64,000 bases of DNA, taken from NCBI RefSeq assembly GCF_000215995.1, contig NC_015680.1:930001-994000 (forward strand), given 5' to 3'. The translations under genes were made by a program, and so were the position numbers. A model generated the notes under the pieces. It saw nothing but the letters and a program-made list of their open reading frames with translations. It was not told the DNA's origin and did not search any database. Position 1 is the first letter of the stretch, and the number at the start of each line of letters is the position of its first letter. Positions 46,760 to 56,118 of the stretch are shown here, piece by piece. Source of the DNA: Pyrococcus yayanosii CH1 (lineage in GTDB: Archaea; Methanobacteriota_B; Thermococci; Thermococcales; Thermococcaceae).

Positions 46760-48814
46760 ATGGCGGAGCTCTTCACTCTCATGATATGCCTCTATGCGGC
46801 CTCGATGCTTGCAGTCCTGCCCATCAGAAACAACTATGAGAAGTCAATTCGCGTCGGGCACGCCTTCACGACGCTGGCCTCACTGGCACTGTTGGCCTTC
46901 GTAGTCGAGGCCGTACCCACCGCGATAAGGGGAGGGGCAATCGACTTCACCTTGGCCGGAATTCCCTTCCACGTTGACGGGCTCTCTCTGGTACTCTGCA
47001 TGGTCCTCGGCATTCTTGGGCTAGCTACCTCCCTCTATTCCCCGCGCTACATGGAGTCCTACAAGAAGCTCGGAAGGGGATGGGTCTACGTAATCCTTTA
47101 CTCGACCTTCGTGCTTTCGATGATACTCATAGTAACGGTAGCCAACCTGCTCTGGTTCGTGTTCTTCTGGGAAGTGATGACCTTGGCCTCTTACGTGCTC
47201 ATGATATGGGAGCACAACGAGGGCCACGTCAGGAAGGCCGGCTGGAAGTATTTCGTCACAATGCACATCACCAGCACCTTGCCTCTCATCCTAGCCCTGG
47301 CCCTGCTCTACGCCAAGACCGGCTCGGTGGAAGGTTTAAACTTTGTAAGTTTATCCAAGCTCCATCTTGGGGCAGTCTACTACCTCCTGTTCCTCATGGG
47401 CTTCGGTAGCAAGGCAGGCGTTGTTCCAGTTCACTTCTGGCTACCAGAAGCCCATCCTATAGCTCCGAGCAACGTTTCAGCGTTGATGAGCGGTGCCATG
47501 ATTAAAGTTGCCGTCTACGGCCTAGTCAGGCTCACTTGCTTCGTCATGAAGCCGAATGAGATCTTTGGCTACATCGTCGGAGCAATAGGTGCAATAACCT
47601 TGACCGTTGGAACGCTCTACGCCCTCAAGCAGACAGATGCCAAGAGGCTTCTTGCCTATCACAGCGTTGGTCAGATGGGTTACATCTGGCTTGGAGTGGG
47701 CACAGGAATCTTCTTCCTCGCCAAGGGCGGCGAGTGGGCAGCCTTCGGAGCGATAGCTTTGGCCGCTGGGCTTTACCACCTCCTCAATCACGCCGTCTTC
47801 AAGGGCTTGCTCTTCCTCTCGGCCGGTTCGATCCTCTACAGGACGGGAAGTAAGGATCTCAACAAGCTCGCCGGACTTGCGAAGCTCATGCCGGTAACAG
47901 CGCTCTTCACTTTCGTAGCGGCAATGTCAATAGCTGGAGTCCCACCCTTTAACGGCTTCATGAGCAAGTGGATGATATATCAAGCCACCTTCCTTTCAAG
48001 AAACGTCATCATCGTCATCTTCGGCATCTTTGCTCTCTTCATAAGCTCCGCTACCTTAGCATCTTTCCTCAAGTTCTACACGACAGCCTTCGGAGGTGAG
48101 CCCAACGAGCTGACTAAGGAGGCCAAAGAGGTCCCGAGTGAGATGCTCATTGCCAAGGGTCTCTTGGCACTGCTTTGCCTTCTCTTCGGGCTGATACCTT
48201 CCAGCGTAGTCCCGTTGCTAGTCTCGCCCGGAAAGATCCTCAGCGGTTCCGATATCTCTGGATGGCTTACCACAACACACTCACTCATCATGATAAAGGC
48301 TCCCGGAATGCCCGCCGGAGGAGAGACTGTCTTCAAGCCGCTCCTCTTCGTGATAGTTTTCGGCATAGCTTTTACTGTGCTCTATGTGGCATTTCCAATT
48401 CGCAAGAGAATCTACAAGCCCTGGACGCTCGGAGAACCCATTCCGATGGGTGCCTACAAGATGAAGGCCAGCAACTACTACGAGCCCTTCGAGGAATACA
48501 TCCACGTCCTTTACCACTGGGGCAAGGAGCTTAGCAAGCTCGGCGGAAGGATAACGGATGGCGTTAGTTACGCTTACCTCTGGCTCTGCACGAAGCTTCA
48601 CGAAATTGCGGATGCAACATCAAGGACCATAACAAATGCCGGCCTAGCATATTTGCGCTCCGCCAGAGAACTTTACCTCGATGAGTTCATCTTCGCGCCC
48701 TTCGTCAAGATACTGCGCGGGCTTGGCTTTGTGCTCGGTGAGATAAGAGTCAACGCAAGCTTAACGCTAGCCCTTGTGACCTTGGCGATAATCTTGGCCT
48801 TGGTACTCCTGTGA
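46760..48814 (+). CDS. Membrane hydrogenase antiporter-like subunit 3 (HycC/HyfB/NuoL type)
   Basis: 684 residues from the ATG at 46760 (GAGGTGGTGAGG upstream). The core has about 14 helices with FFWEVMTLASYVLMIW and GSKAGVVPVHFWLPEAHPIAPSNVSAL. A long C-terminal extension (about 500-684) contains an amphipathic lateral-helix region (YYEPFEEYIHVLYHW...) and a final membrane helix, the NuoL/HycC architecture that braces the membrane arm. Confidence 0.87.
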   Translation: MAELFTLMICLYAASMLAVLPIRNNYEKSIRVGHAFTTLASLALLAFVVEAVPTAIRGGAIDFTLAGIPFHVDGLSLVLCMVLGILGLATSLYSPRYMESYKKLGRGWVYVILYSTFVLSMILIVTVANLLWFVFFWEVMTLASYVLMIWEHNEGHVRKAGWKYFVTMHITSTLPLILALALLYAKTGSVEGLNFVSLSKLHLGAVYYLLFLMGFGSKAGVVPVHFWLPEAHPIAPSNVSALMSGAMIKVAVYGLVRLTCFVMKPNEIFGYIVGAIGAITLTVGTLYALKQTDAKRLLAYHSVGQMGYIWLGVGTGIFFLAKGGEWAAFGAIALAAGLYHLLNHAVFKGLLFLSAGSILYRTGSKDLNKLAGLAKLMPVTALFTFVAAMSIAGVPPFNGFMSKWMIYQATFLSRNVIIVIFGIFALFISSATLASFLKFYTTAFGGEPNELTKEAKEVPSEMLIAKGLLALLCLLFGLIPSSVVPLLVSPGKILSGSDISGWLTTTHSLIMIKAPGMPAGGETVFKPLLFVIVFGIAFTVLYVAFPIRKRIYKPWTLGEPIPMGAYKMKASNYYEPFEEYIHVLYHWGKELSKLGGRITDGVSYAYLWLCTKLHEIADATSRTITNAGLAYLRSARELYLDEFIFAPFVKILRGLGFVLGEIRVNASLTLALVTLAIILALVLL

Positions 48815-48824
48815 GGTGGTAAAG

Positions 48825-49751
48825 ATGATCGAAAAGGCCATCTTCGGAATTTCATCCCTCCTCATAATCCTCGCCCTTCCACCACTCCTCGACGGAATCA
48901 GCAGGAAGATCAAGGCGACAATCCAGGAGAGGCAGGGGCCTCCGATCCTTCAGACCTACTATGACCTAGCTAGCCTGCTCTCCATGGAGCCCACCCTTCC
49001 AACTGACAGGCTAGGCTTTATATTAGCCCCCTATGTAGCCCTTGCCGCCGTCATATCGGCTGGAATGCTCCTTCCCTACGGCAACTTCACTCCGATAGCG
49101 TTTTCCGGAGACATCTTCGTCTTTGTCTACGTGCTCGGAATATTCTCCGTTTCACTCATGATGGCCGGCTTCCTCGTGAATAACACCTACGCAAACGCCG
49201 GAGCAAACAGGGAGATGATGCTAATCCTTGGCGTCGAGCCGATACTGGGCATAGCCGTCGGAATAATGGCTCTAAAGGAGGGCACGCTCAGTATCAGCGG
49301 CTTAGCCTTTAACCTAACGCCAAACCTTGCGATGCTCTTGATCCTCGCGTTCCTAGGTTACTGGAGCTATGTCGAGTGCGCCTTCATACCCTTCGACATA
49401 GCGGAGGCGGAGACGGAGATACTCGAGGGTCCGCTCGTAGAGTACAGCGGGAGGTTGCTTGGACTCTTCAAGTGGGCCTTGCTGGCCAAGAGGGTTGTCC
49501 TGACATGGTTCTTCGCAAGCATGCTGTCGATACCTATCTTGAAGAACTATGTTGATGTCTCAACGTTGATCGGCGGTGTTGTGATATTTATCGTGCAGCT
49601 AGCTCTCCTAATTATCCTCTACGCCCTATCGGCGGTTATAGAAGCGACGACGGCGCGCATGAAGGTAATACAGGCTCTCAGGCAGAACACCATAATATTC
49701 GTTATTGGACTCATCCTGCTGGTGCTCGCGTCCTTGGGGGTGGGAATGTGA
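48825..49751 (+). CDS. Membrane hydrogenase NuoH/HycD-like subunit
   Basis: 308 residues from the ATG at 48825 (GAGGTGGTAAAG upstream), eight helices. The cytoplasmic loop ISRKIKATIQERQGPPILQTYYDLASLL and FIPFDIAEAETEILEGPLVEYSG are the signature of complex I subunit H/HycD, which anchors the hydrogenase arm and contributes the coupling channel. Confidence 0.92.
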   Translation: MIEKAIFGISSLLIILALPPLLDGISRKIKATIQERQGPPILQTYYDLASLLSMEPTLPTDRLGFILAPYVALAAVISAGMLLPYGNFTPIAFSGDIFVFVYVLGIFSVSLMMAGFLVNNTYANAGANREMMLILGVEPILGIAVGIMALKEGTLSISGLAFNLTPNLAMLLILAFLGYWSYVECAFIPFDIAEAETEILEGPLVEYSGRLLGLFKWALLAKRVVLTWFFASMLSIPILKNYVDVSTLIGGVVIFIVQLALLIILYALSAVIEATTARMKVIQALRQNTIIFVIGLILLVLASLGVGM

Positions 49752-51475
49752 GCGAGAAAGCTAATTCAAAATCCGTTGAGGAGAGGGTCGAGGTTACGCG
49801 GAAGTATCTTGACGAAATTATTGAGAGGTTTGGGGAGAAGATAAAGGACGTCAAGCAGGTTGCCTATAACCAATGGATCATTACTGTCGATAGAGAGGAC
49901 CTACCTGAAGTTGTCCTCTACTTCCTCAATCATCCCGAGTTGAAGGAGACTCAGCTTTCCACAATGGTAGCGACCGACGAAAGGCCCCTGAACGGCAAGT
50001 TCAGCATCACATACTGGCTCAGCGTGAACGGAAAGGCCGGGGACTTTTACCTTGGTGTTAGAGCTTATATACCCGAGAACGACCCATGGTTCATCTCGAT
50101 AACGCCGAAGCACAGGGGCGCCAACTGGTACGAGAGGGAAGCTATGGATATGTTAGGCCTCGAAGCGAGGGACCATCCTGACCCGAGAAGGCTCGTCCTC
50201 CCCGACGATTGGCCACCCTGCGTTTATCCCCTCAGGAAGGACTTCCACTACTCGGACAGCCCACCTGGAGAGAAGTTCTACCCCTACAAGAAGCCCAAAG
50301 AGAACGAGGCCATCGTCCCCTATGGGCCCTACCACGTCGCCCTCGAAGAGGCGGCCCACTTCAGGCTTTACGTCAAGGGAGAAACAATCACCGATGTAGA
50401 CTACCGCGGCTTCTACGCCCACAGGGGGATAGAGAAAATAGTGGAGGGAAGGCTGACCTACGACCAGGTCTGCTTCATAGCCGAAAGGATATGCGGAATA
50501 TGCGGCTGCACCCACTCAACTGCCTATTGTCAGGCCGTTGAGAGGGCCGGTGAGATAGAGGTTCCCGAGAGGGCTGAATACATAAGGACGATAGTTCTCG
50601 AAATAGAGAGGCTCCACAGCCACCTCCTTCACCTCGGAATAGTCTGCCACCTCACGGGCTACGACTACGGCTTCATGAAGGCCTGGAAGATAAGGGAGCA
50701 CGTCATGTGGCTAGCTGAACGCTTAACGGGCAACAGGAAAACTTATGGAATGCTTCTCATCGGAGGAGTTAGAAGGGACATTCTCGAGTATAGGCGCTCT
50801 CTCATAGAGAAAACCATCAAGAAGATCAAGACCGAATTCGAGGAGTTCGTTGACGCCGCAATGTCTACGAGGACCTTCGTGAAGCGTTGCGAAGGAGTGG
50901 GTGTTCTTCCCTACAAGCTCGCCAAGGAGTGGGACGTTGACGGTCCCCTCGGAAGGGCCTCGGGCAGAGACTTCGACGTCAGGAGGGACCATCCGTACGC
51001 GGCCTACAAGGATCTGGACTTCAAGGTGCCGGTTTACAAGGAGGGCGACGTCTTCGCGAGGGCCCTCGTCAGGATCGACGAGGTCAGGGAGAGCATATGG
51101 ATAATCGAGCAGGTCCTCGACACGATGCCCGGGGGCGACATTCTGGCGGAATACAGGGAGATACCTGCCTACAGGGAGGCAATAGGAGCCACCGAGGCTC
51201 CGAGGGGTGAGAACGTTCACTACGTTATGACCGGACCCGGGAACAAGCTCTACCGGTACCGCGTAAGGGCGGCGACCTACAACAACCTCCCGGCCGTTCC
51301 AGATATGATGAGAGGTTATACAATATCGGATGCACCGCTCATAGTGGCCTCTATAGATCCTTGCTACTCCTGCACAGAGAGGGTGCAGATAGTGGATATC
51401 GAGACTGGAAAGGTGAGAGTTCTGACAGAAGCTCAATTCAATAAGCTGTCCATAAAGGCCTCAAGGAGGGTCTGA
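49748..51475 (+). CDS. Group 4 [NiFe] hydrogenase large subunit fused to NuoC domain (HycE-like)
   Basis: 575 residues. The N-terminal NuoC-like domain (about 1-175) contains GANWYEREAMDMLGLEA. The large-subunit domain has nickel ligands RICGICGCTHS (Cys249, Cys252) and DPCYSCTER (Cys539, Cys542). Thirty residues follow Arg545, so a HycI-type protease should cleave there, as in HycE; no such protease gene is in this window. The C/D fusion distinguishes it from the split MbhK/MbhL pair of the neighbouring mbh operon. Confidence 0.93.
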   Translation: MSEKANSKSVEERVEVTRKYLDEIIERFGEKIKDVKQVAYNQWIITVDREDLPEVVLYFLNHPELKETQLSTMVATDERPLNGKFSITYWLSVNGKAGDFYLGVRAYIPENDPWFISITPKHRGANWYEREAMDMLGLEARDHPDPRRLVLPDDWPPCVYPLRKDFHYSDSPPGEKFYPYKKPKENEAIVPYGPYHVALEEAAHFRLYVKGETITDVDYRGFYAHRGIEKIVEGRLTYDQVCFIAERICGICGCTHSTAYCQAVERAGEIEVPERAEYIRTIVLEIERLHSHLLHLGIVCHLTGYDYGFMKAWKIREHVMWLAERLTGNRKTYGMLLIGGVRRDILEYRRSLIEKTIKKIKTEFEEFVDAAMSTRTFVKRCEGVGVLPYKLAKEWDVDGPLGRASGRDFDVRRDHPYAAYKDLDFKVPVYKEGDVFARALVRIDEVRESIWIIEQVLDTMPGGDILAEYREIPAYREAIGATEAPRGENVHYVMTGPGNKLYRYRVRAATYNNLPAVPDMMRGYTISDAPLIVASIDPCYSCTERVQIVDIETGKVRVLTEAQFNKLSIKASRRV

Positions 51476-51476
51476 G

Positions 51477-51974
51477 ATGGCGGTAACGCTGAAGTATCCG
51501 TTTGTAAAGCTCGAGGCCCCACCCGAATACAGGGGCATTCCACAAATAGATCCAACGCTCTGCATTGGCTGCGGAGCCTGCGTTAACGCCTGTCCGCCCG
51601 ATGCCATCCTCAGGATAGACGACTACGAGAAGGGAACGAGAAAGATTGTCCTCGACGTAGGAAGGTGCATCCGCTGCGCTCGCTGTGAAGAAGTCTGTCC
51701 GACCGGTGCGATAAAGCTAACCAACTTCTTTGAGGCAGCATCGCCCAATAGGAAGGACCACGTGGAACTCGTTGAGCTTAGGCTTGTGAAATGCAAGAAC
51801 TGCGGTAGGTACGCTGACTTTACCGTCAGGCAGGTTCAGAAGGCCCTTCAGATACTTCCGAAGAAAGTTTTAGAGGAAGAAGCGCTCGAGGAGAAGGTTT
51901 GGCTCTGCATGGAATGTAGAAGAAATGGAACAGTTGACAGAACGATAAGGGCCAGCAGGGAGGTGGTTCTATGA
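51477..51974 (+). CDS. Hydrogenase ferredoxin subunit (HycF/NuoI-like)
   Basis: 165 residues. Two [4Fe-4S] motifs, CIGCGACVNACPP and CIRCARCEEVCP, come first, then a C-terminal part with CKNCGR and CMECRR (about 103-155) that may bind a further metal. It passes electrons between the formate dehydrogenase side and the hydrogenase small subunit. One base after the large-subunit stop, and overlapping the next gene. Confidence 0.9.
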   Translation: MAVTLKYPFVKLEAPPEYRGIPQIDPTLCIGCGACVNACPPDAILRIDDYEKGTRKIVLDVGRCIRCARCEEVCPTGAIKLTNFFEAASPNRKDHVELVELRLVKCKNCGRYADFTVRQVQKALQILPKKVLEEEALEEKVWLCMECRRNGTVDRTIRASREVVL

Positions 51975-52786
51975 AGCCCAAACTCCGCTCCATATGGGTT
52001 TTCCACCTCAATACGGGCTCGTGCAACGGCTGCGACATCGAGATAATCGACGTGCTCACGCCATTCTACGACGTCGAGCGCTTCGGAATAAAGCTAGTTG
52101 GAAGTCCAAGACACGCGCACGCGCTCCTCGTCTCCGGTCCGCTCACGAGGCAGGCCTACTACGGTGCTAAGGAGACGATAAAGGCGATGCCACCACAGCC
52201 AAGGGTAATAGTGGCAATTGGAACCTGCACTTGCAGTGGCGGGATATTCTACGACGGCTATCCAATCTACAGAAGGCCCGAGAGCGGCAGGAAAGGCCTC
52301 GAATATCCGCGGAAAGGAGGTATAAACGAGCTCTTAGCGGATCTCAGGGAGGAGGGGGAGCCGATAGGGCCAGTAATCTATATCCCCGGTTGCCCGCCAA
52401 GGCCGGAGGAGATAATCTACGGAATAGCTCAGCTCGTGGGACTCGTTGAGAAGAGATTGAGCTATCAGGAGTACAGCGATGATATCGTGAAGTTCAGGCT
52501 ACCGGAGGGCCCGATAGAGGAGAGGATAAGGCTGACCCTTAGGGAGAGGCTCAGGCACCTCGTCGGCTACCTGGATAGGGAGAGAATCCTGGAGGACTTC
52601 ATGAAGCTCGTCGAGCAGGCGGAGAAGAGCGAGAACCCAAGAGGAGAGTTAGCAAGGCTTGTCAAAGAGTACGCCGCCAAATGTGGCGATGTCAGGCTGG
52701 CCTTCTGCATGGCTCTCCTAGAGAGCGAGTATTGGAGGGTTAGAGATGCCCTGGATGCTGGTAAAGAGTTCGTATATTGGATTTAA
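51971..52786 (+). CDS. Group 4 [NiFe] hydrogenase small subunit (HycG-like)
   Basis: 271 residues. Proximal [4Fe-4S] ligands: NTGSCNGCDIEI, IAIGTCTCSGG... and PGCPPRPEEI. The C-terminal third (about 165-271) is a helical extension absent from minimal small subunits such as MbhJ. It forms the catalytic heterodimer with the HycE-like protein. Confidence 0.91.
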   Translation: MKPKLRSIWVFHLNTGSCNGCDIEIIDVLTPFYDVERFGIKLVGSPRHAHALLVSGPLTRQAYYGAKETIKAMPPQPRVIVAIGTCTCSGGIFYDGYPIYRRPESGRKGLEYPRKGGINELLADLREEGEPIGPVIYIPGCPPRPEEIIYGIAQLVGLVEKRLSYQEYSDDIVKFRLPEGPIEERIRLTLRERLRHLVGYLDRERILEDFMKLVEQAEKSENPRGELARLVKEYAAKCGDVRLAFCMALLESEYWRVRDALDAGKEFVYWI

Positions 52787-53021
52787 AACTCGTATAGGAG
52801 CTGGTCTCGCTCACATAGAGGGAGACTTCGAGGTGAAGGAGGTAATCGGGGAGATAAGCTCCAAAGCGGCTCACATACTTAGAAGGCGCTTCCCATACAT
52901 CACGCTCGCCGATGCTCCCCTGATTCCCTTGGAGGAGCTGGATGAGGGGGATAGGCAACTGCTGATTAAAGCTCTCTCAAGTCTAAAGGAGAATGAAAGG
53001 CTCAAAATAGAGTGGAGGTGA
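52746..53021 (+). CDS. Small protein of the formate-hydrogenlyase cluster, unknown
   Basis: 91 residues (ATG at 52746, or 52755 if the second Met is used), overlapping the small-subunit gene by 41 bases. Readable pieces: IGAGLAHIEGDFEVKEVIGEIS and YITLADAPLIPLEEL; no cysteines. The place matches that of hycH-type assembly genes in enterobacterial FHL operons, but I see no clear sequence likeness. Probably a hydrogenase assembly or assisting factor. Confidence 0.6.
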   Translation: MPWMLVKSSYIGFKTRIGAGLAHIEGDFEVKEVIGEISSKAAHILRRRFPYITLADAPLIPLEELDEGDRQLLIKALSSLKENERLKIEWR

Positions 53022-53024
53022 AGG

Positions 53025-54056
53025 ATGATGGCTGAAACGAAGGAAAAAGTCCTGTATGGAGTTGATACGACCTTTGAAGCGATAGCCAAGAAGGCCACGC
53101 CAAAATTCAAGACTACGCCAGGCAGATTGCTCTTCGCCGGCTTCATGGCAGGTGCCTTCATTGCCTTCGGATTCCTGCTTGCCATAATTGCTTCCACGGG
53201 ATACAGTCCCAAGCTGTTCCCAGACAAGGGCAACATCTCAGCGTTCAAAGTGCTACTCGGTGCCGTCTTCCCAGTTGGCCTCATAGCGGTCATCTTGGCG
53301 GGAGCGGATCTCTGGACCGGTAATGTGCAGTTCCTCAGCTCCGCTAAGGCCAAGGGCTACGCTGACTTCAAGTGCGTCCTTTACAACTGGTTCGGAAGCT
53401 ACGGTGGAAACTTCATAGGCTCGATATTCCTAGCGCTCCTAGCGGTTTCACTCACCGGGCTCTTTGGCCACGTTGGCGAGCCGAACTACTTCGGTCAGGT
53501 CGCAGTTGGCATAGCAACAGGGAAGGTCTCCAAGGACTTACTGGCGTTGTTTTTCCTCGGTATCGGCTGTAACTGGCTCGTCAATGTGGCCATTTGGCAG
53601 TCAGCAAGGGTTCAGGACGGTGCCGGCAAGATACTCGCCATCTGGTTCCCAATCTTCGCCTTCGTCGCCATAGGCTTCGAACACGCCATAGCTAACATGT
53701 GGGTAATCCCGACTGGCATCTTCCTAAGTGACTACTCCATAACCTGGACCCAGTTCTTCCACAACCTCATACCAGTAACCTTCGGCAACGCTGTCGGTGG
53801 CTTCCTCTTTGTGGCCTTCTATTACTGGTACCTCAGCCATCCAGAGCTGAGCACTGAGAGAATCATCAAGGAGATCGTTGACTTTTTCATTGTCTTCATG
53901 GCCTTCTGGGCCGTTGCGACTCTCATCCCCGCAGGAATTGGCATAGCACTCGACAAGGCACTCGGCAAGGGCGCCATGTACATCGTCCCGCTGGTGCTGT
54001 CCCTCTACTACATCGTCGGCGCCTTCCTCCTCTACAAGAAAACCAAGCGCGACTGA
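53025..54056 (+). CDS. Formate channel/transporter (FNT family, FocA-like)
   Basis: 343 residues with the six-helix FNT fold. AGADLWTGNVQFL is the family signature ((E/D)LxTGN), and FLGIGCNWLVNVAIW and GFEHAIANMW are the equivalents of the conserved second-half motifs with the channel His. It imports formate (and may export it) for the FdhA-hydrogenase complex. GGAGGTG precedes the start. A T-run follows the gene. Confidence 0.93.
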   Translation: MMAETKEKVLYGVDTTFEAIAKKATPKFKTTPGRLLFAGFMAGAFIAFGFLLAIIASTGYSPKLFPDKGNISAFKVLLGAVFPVGLIAVILAGADLWTGNVQFLSSAKAKGYADFKCVLYNWFGSYGGNFIGSIFLALLAVSLTGLFGHVGEPNYFGQVAVGIATGKVSKDLLALFFLGIGCNWLVNVAIWQSARVQDGAGKILAIWFPIFAFVAIGFEHAIANMWVIPTGIFLSDYSITWTQFFHNLIPVTFGNAVGGFLFVAFYYWYLSHPELSTERIIKEIVDFFIVFMAFWAVATLIPAGIGIALDKALGKGAMYIVPLVLSLYYIVGAFLLYKKTKRD

Positions 54057-54064
54057 CTCTTTCA

Positions 54065-54070
54065 TTTTTT
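54065..54070 (+). terminator. T-run after the formate channel gene
   Basis: TTTTTT within CATTTTTTCATTC, eight bases after the stop. Archaeal termination often uses such runs, but the next gene starts 25 bases further on with no new TATA, so this would be at most a partial terminator. Confidence 0.25.
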
Positions 54071-54094
54071 CATTCACTATGAGAGGTGATATAG

Positions 54095-54376
54095 ATGCTC
54101 GAAGACGCGTTCATGACGCTCATGAAGCTTGCGATTCCGCTGTACCTGCTGGCGATAGTTATCTACACGGTTAGGGCCTTTAGAGGACCGACTGTTCCAG
54201 ATATAATCCTTGCAGTGGATTGCATTAGCTTTGACTTGGCAGCCTTTATGGCCATTCTTGCCGTCTACTTCAAAAGCGTCTTTCTGATCGGGGGAGCCAT
54301 AACCCTCGCCCTCTGGGCGTATCTCCTAGACATATACGTTGCCAAACACCTGGCGAGAGGGGAGGTGGGAGCATGA
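54095..54376 (+). CDS. mnhF: Mrp-type Na+/H+ antiporter subunit F
   Basis: 93 residues, three helices; AFRGPTVPDIILAVDC is the MnhF/MrpF hallmark. First of seven antiporter genes (F, G, B1, B2, C, E, D) tied to the formate hydrogenlyase. The module would turn the proton gradient made by the hydrogenase into a sodium gradient for the Na+-driven ATP synthase of Thermococcus. Confidence 0.88.
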   Translation: MLEDAFMTLMKLAIPLYLLAIVIYTVRAFRGPTVPDIILAVDCISFDLAAFMAILAVYFKSVFLIGGAITLALWAYLLDIYVAKHLARGEVGA

Positions 54377-54732
54377 GCGAGATCCTCTTCTACCTTGGAG
54401 CACTCATGATCATCATTGGAGGAATCTGCGACCTACTTGGAGCCATAGGCCTGCTCCGCTTCCCCAACTTCTATGTCAGGCTACACGCTGCAACGGTAGG
54501 TACAATTGGCGGTGCAGTTGTTCCTCTCTTTGGAATCTCGCTCCTCTCCCTCGGTGCCGACTTCCTCCCCCACAAGTATGCAATCGCGGGAGCAAGCTTT
54601 GTCACGGGGGTTATAATTCTCCTCGCGGCTCCAGCCGGAGCAACAGCTTTAGCTTACGCTGCCCACAGGGCCAAACTCGTGAAGTGGGAGCCAAAGGTTG
54701 ACCACCTCGCAGAGGTGAGGAAGAATGATTAA
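54373..54732 (+). CDS. mnhG: Mrp-type antiporter subunit G
   Basis: 119 residues, three helices, with DLLGAIGLLRFPNFYVRLHAAT as the MnhG signature and LLAAPAGATALAYAAHRA near the end. Start overlaps mnhF stop (ATGA). Confidence 0.88.
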   Translation: MSEILFYLGALMIIIGGICDLLGAIGLLRFPNFYVRLHAATVGTIGGAVVPLFGISLLSLGADFLPHKYAIAGASFVTGVIILLAAPAGATALAYAAHRAKLVKWEPKVDHLAEVRKND

Positions 54733-54979
54733 AGTTCACCTGATAATCTTGGCAATCGCGGCGGTCCTTGGGATGGCCTTTTCATACCTCGCAGTGACAG
54801 AAAAGGATCTCCTCAAAGCCATAGGTTACTCGGCGGTTCAGGCTGTGGCCTATGCCGTAGCCTTCTACATCCTGATGGCGCCAGACGTTGTCCTAGCTTA
54901 CATTGCCATTGCTGTTGGAATTTACTCAGCACTTCTCGTCTTCGTGGTAAGCAAAACCGAAAGATACGAGGTGGTGTAA
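54725..54979 (+). CDS. MnhB/MbhD-like small antiporter subunit (DUF4040 type)
   Basis: 84 residues, three helices. DLLKAIGYSAVQAVAYAVAFYILMAPDVVLAYIAIAVG equals the DUF4040 region found at the C-terminus of MrpA or as MbhD. Start overlaps mnhG with GCAGAGGTGAGG upstream. Confidence 0.85.
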   Translation: MIKVHLIILAIAAVLGMAFSYLAVTEKDLLKAIGYSAVQAVAYAVAFYILMAPDVVLAYIAIAVGIYSALLVFVVSKTERYEVV

Positions 54980-55720
54980 ATGAAGCGCCTACTCAGCCTG
55001 CTCATCCTGCTCGGTATAATCATTGGTCTAGCATTTTATCTTAGCCTACCCACCCAAGAGGGCCTAAGGAGTCTTGGCGAGTTCTACCTGGAGAGCAGTT
55101 ACTTTGGTGATTATTCAGCCAAGAGCCCAGAGGTCGTCACGTCAATCCTCTGGGACTACCGTGGTGTTGACACACTATTCGAAACGGCCGTGTTCTTCCT
55201 CGCAATAATAGGAAGCCTTACAATCTTCAGGATAGAGGGTAAGAAGGAGAGAGCTGAAGCCAAGAGCTCCCTGCCTCTGCCGGTTCCGGTAGTTACCAAG
55301 TTTATCGCCACCCTCATCCTAGCTATCTCGGCATCAATAGCACTCCACGGCCAGCTCACGCCGGGTGGCGGCTTCCAAGGTGGCGTTGCCTTAGCGGTTG
55401 CGCCACTCCTCATAATTGCAGCATACTCCAAGTATGCACTCGAAAACAACGGCCTAGACAAGACGAAGGCGATAATACTCCGTTCAATAGGCCTCTTAGG
55501 CATAGCCCTTATTGCTTTGATCCCCCTCCTCAGTGGAGGCCACATAATGCAGAATCAACCGATTTTCCCGGCCGAAGCTTTAGGGGTTCCCCTCGGTGGT
55601 TCGCTGATCTACTACAACATCTTTGAATTTCTTGCCGTGGGAGCGGGCTTCACGGCGGTGTTCCTCCTGCTCGCCATTCCCGAAGAAGAGTTCAAGGAAA
55701 AAGGGGGTGCCTGTGAATGA
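54980..55720 (+). CDS. mnhB: Mrp-type antiporter subunit B, fused form (MbhE + MbhF equivalents)
   Basis: 246 residues. The N-terminal part (about 1-85, ending in SILWDYRGVDTLFETAVFFLA) equals MbhE. The C-terminal part (from about 100, with ALHGQLTPGGGFQGGVALA) equals MnhB/MbhF. In the mbh operon of this window the same two parts are separate genes (61791 and 62083), so this is a fusion, or the mbh pair a split. Confidence 0.86.
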   Translation: MKRLLSLLILLGIIIGLAFYLSLPTQEGLRSLGEFYLESSYFGDYSAKSPEVVTSILWDYRGVDTLFETAVFFLAIIGSLTIFRIEGKKERAEAKSSLPLPVPVVTKFIATLILAISASIALHGQLTPGGGFQGGVALAVAPLLIIAAYSKYALENNGLDKTKAIILRSIGLLGIALIALIPLLSGGHIMQNQPIFPAEALGVPLGGSLIYYNIFEFLAVGAGFTAVFLLLAIPEEEFKEKGGACE

Positions 55721-56118
55721 TTGCGTTCCTCTGGAGCCTAACGCTACTCTCGATAATAGCCACCATGCTCATCGGCCTTTATGGGATAGCAAGGAGGCCG
55801 AGCCTTGTCAAAAAACTCATAGCATTAACGATCTTCGGTGATGCGGCCAATCTCTTCGTAGTTGCTCTTGGCTACCGCCTGATATACCCGGTCCAGCCCC
55901 CTATCTTACCGAAGTGGGAGGAGAAGGCACTAAGCAGCTTTATAGCTCATTCAGTTGACCCGCTTCCTCAGGCGTTGGTAATTACCGCGGTCGTCATTGG
56001 AATGGCCGTCAACGTCCTCATAGCCTTCGCAATAATCCAGATACACCGCATCTACGGAAGTACCGACGTTAGGGAGCTCGGAAAGAAATTGCCTGAAATC
56101 CTGAGGGAGGGATGGTGA
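55717..56118 (+). CDS. mnhC: Mrp-type antiporter subunit C
   Basis: 133 residues, three helices, NuoK-like. DPLPQALVITAVVIGMAVNVLIAFAI is the MnhC signature. A loop (about 45-80) is extended as in Thermococcales MbhG. Overlaps the preceding gene by four bases. Confidence 0.88.
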   Translation: MIAFLWSLTLLSIIATMLIGLYGIARRPSLVKKLIALTIFGDAANLFVVALGYRLIYPVQPPILPKWEEKALSSFIAHSVDPLPQALVITAVVIGMAVNVLIAFAIIQIHRIYGSTDVRELGKKLPEILREGW

